Below the pieces are notes generated by a model that was given only the letters and a program-made list of their open reading frames with translations, made no database searches and was not told where the DNA came from. From contig CAINWC010000400.1 of the NCBI GenBank assembly GCA_903854305.1, forward strand, positions 1 to 7,197: a stretch of DNA of 7,197 nt, written 5' to 3'. This stretch comes from an uncultured Pseudomonadota bacterium (GTDB taxonomy: Bacteria > Pseudomonadota > Gammaproteobacteria > Burkholderiales > Methylophilaceae). Both the position numbers and the translations under genes were made by a program. Positions 6,596 through 7,197 of this stretch are shown piece by piece (within the stretch, counting starts at the first letter, position 1; every line of letters starts with the position of its first letter).

Positions 6596-7197
6596 ATGGC
6601 GAGAGAAAATCTACAACAACTACGTCACCTGATTGCCCAGCAAGCCGCAAGAATGATGGCTGAAGATGGCATTTCTGACTTTGCCTACGCTAAAAAAAAG
6701 GCTGGAAGGCAGATGGGGACGGTTGATAATAATATACTGCCCTCAAATGCCGAAATAGAACAAGAACTCAAACTGTACAACGCACTTTTTTTAAATGATG
6801 AACAGCCAGAAAACTTGATAAAGTTGCGAAAAAGTGCACTATTTACCATGCAATTGTTAGAAAAATTTAACCCGTATTTAACTGGTGCAGTGCTGGATGG
6901 TACTGCTGGTTTAGGTTCTGAAACACACATTCATTTGTTTGCAGACAGTGTAAAAGATGTAGAAATGTTTTTGCTCAACCAAGAAATTCCATTTGACACT
7001 AACGAAAAATCCTACCGCGTAATGAACGACGGTAAGCGCGATAAAAAAGGTGACAATCGCAGGAAGGTACCGGGTTTTTCACTTGAAACGGCCTCAGGTT
7101 TAATTAAATTAAGCGTGTTTGAAGTGGACGAAATTAGGGTTGCGACCAAGAGTGCGGCAGATGGTAGCAATGCAGATCGGCTTGATACTGATGGTGT
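6596..7197 (+). CDS. Hypothetical protein, possible degenerate nucleotidyltransferase-like fold (cut by window edge)
   Basis: I do not recognise a named gene. The first 200 codons are present and no stop is reached. Residues 1-40 are a basic/Ala-rich helix (QQLRHLIAQQAARMMAEDGI, then AYAKKKAGRQMG), and 53-92 are helical. Residues 97-116 (GAVLDGTAGLG, then SETHIHLFAD) are placed like the core of minimal nucleotidyltransferases, a glycine turn followed by D-x-D. Here the acidic pair reads H-I-H, so metal-dependent catalysis looks unlikely. DVEMFLLNQEIPF (121-133) and FSLETASGLIKLSVFEVDEI (161-180) would fit the next helix and strands. A basic segment, NDGKRDKKGDNRRK (144-157), interrupts them. 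There is no signal peptide or membrane helix, so the protein is presumably cytoplasmic. The ATG at 6596 follows an in-frame TGA at 6581 and has no Shine-Dalgarno. The gene starts 21 bases after ponA with no terminator between, so co-transcription is likely. That it is a real gene is near certain; the fold is a guess. Confidence 0.85.
   Translation, partial: MARENLQQLRHLIAQQAARMMAEDGISDFAYAKKKAGRQMGTVDNNILPSNAEIEQELKLYNALFLNDEQPENLIKLRKSALFTMQLLEKFNPYLTGAVLDGTAGLGSETHIHLFADSVKDVEMFLLNQEIPFDTNEKSYRVMNDGKRDKKGDNRRKVPGFSLETASGLIKLSVFEVDEIRVATKSAADGSNADRLDTDG

Noticed and set aside
6685..6930. 81-codon open frame antisense to the gene after ponA
   Set aside because: The opposite plus-strand frame is open for 200 codons to the window edge and follows ponA closely; the antisense peptide is Ser/Cys-rich shadow sequence.

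Overview
The window is an ordinary but informative chromosomal segment of a Gram-negative bacterium. It holds the type IV pilus assembly cluster pilM-pilN-pilO-pilP-pilQ on the minus strand. Divergent to it, on the plus strand, are a class A penicillin-binding protein of the PBP1a type (mrcA/ponA) and a short-spaced downstream gene of unknown function. The pilMNOPQ cluster divergent from ponA is a known arrangement in beta- and gammaproteobacteria. The moderately AT-rich composition, the PilP and PilQ sequence style, and the unknown gene (of a sort I associate with betaproteobacteria) suggest a betaproteobacterium, possibly Methylophilaceae (Methylotenera-like). That placement comes from memory of sequence style, not from a search.

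Minus strand, right to left: pilM (3885-2812, TTG start), pilN (2815-2213), pilO (2210-1548), pilP (1512-1006, possible longer form from 1551) and the first 317 codons of pilQ (952 to the window edge). pilM/pilN share a 4-base overlap and pilN/pilO are 2 bases apart, so the cluster looks like one translationally coupled operon. PilM is the cytoplasmic actin-like protein that binds the N-terminal tail of PilN. PilN and PilO are inner-membrane bitopic partners. PilP is the lipoprotein that ties them to the secretin PilQ in the outer membrane. Together they make the alignment subcomplex through which the pilus passes the envelope.

The 211-base gap between pilM and ponA (3886-4096) is the only substantial non-coding stretch. 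It carries a good sigma70-type promoter candidate for pilM (TTTACA, 17 bases, extended TAGGAT). It also carries a perfect TATAAT candidate for ponA and several inverted repeats: one 9-bp-arm repeat sits where the ponA -35 element should be, and another straddles the pilM start codon. These are the best regulatory leads in the window.

Plus strand: ponA (4097-6574) encodes a complete 825-residue bifunctional peptidoglycan synthase with all glycosyltransferase and transpeptidase motifs intact. The next gene (6596 to the window edge) starts 21 bases later and is probably co-transcribed. Its middle part weakly resembles a nucleotidyltransferase core in which the metal-binding aspartates are replaced by histidines. 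It is the least explained gene here. I see no mobile element, CRISPR array, tRNA, rRNA or convincing terminator, and no strong evidence for a wholly new system.
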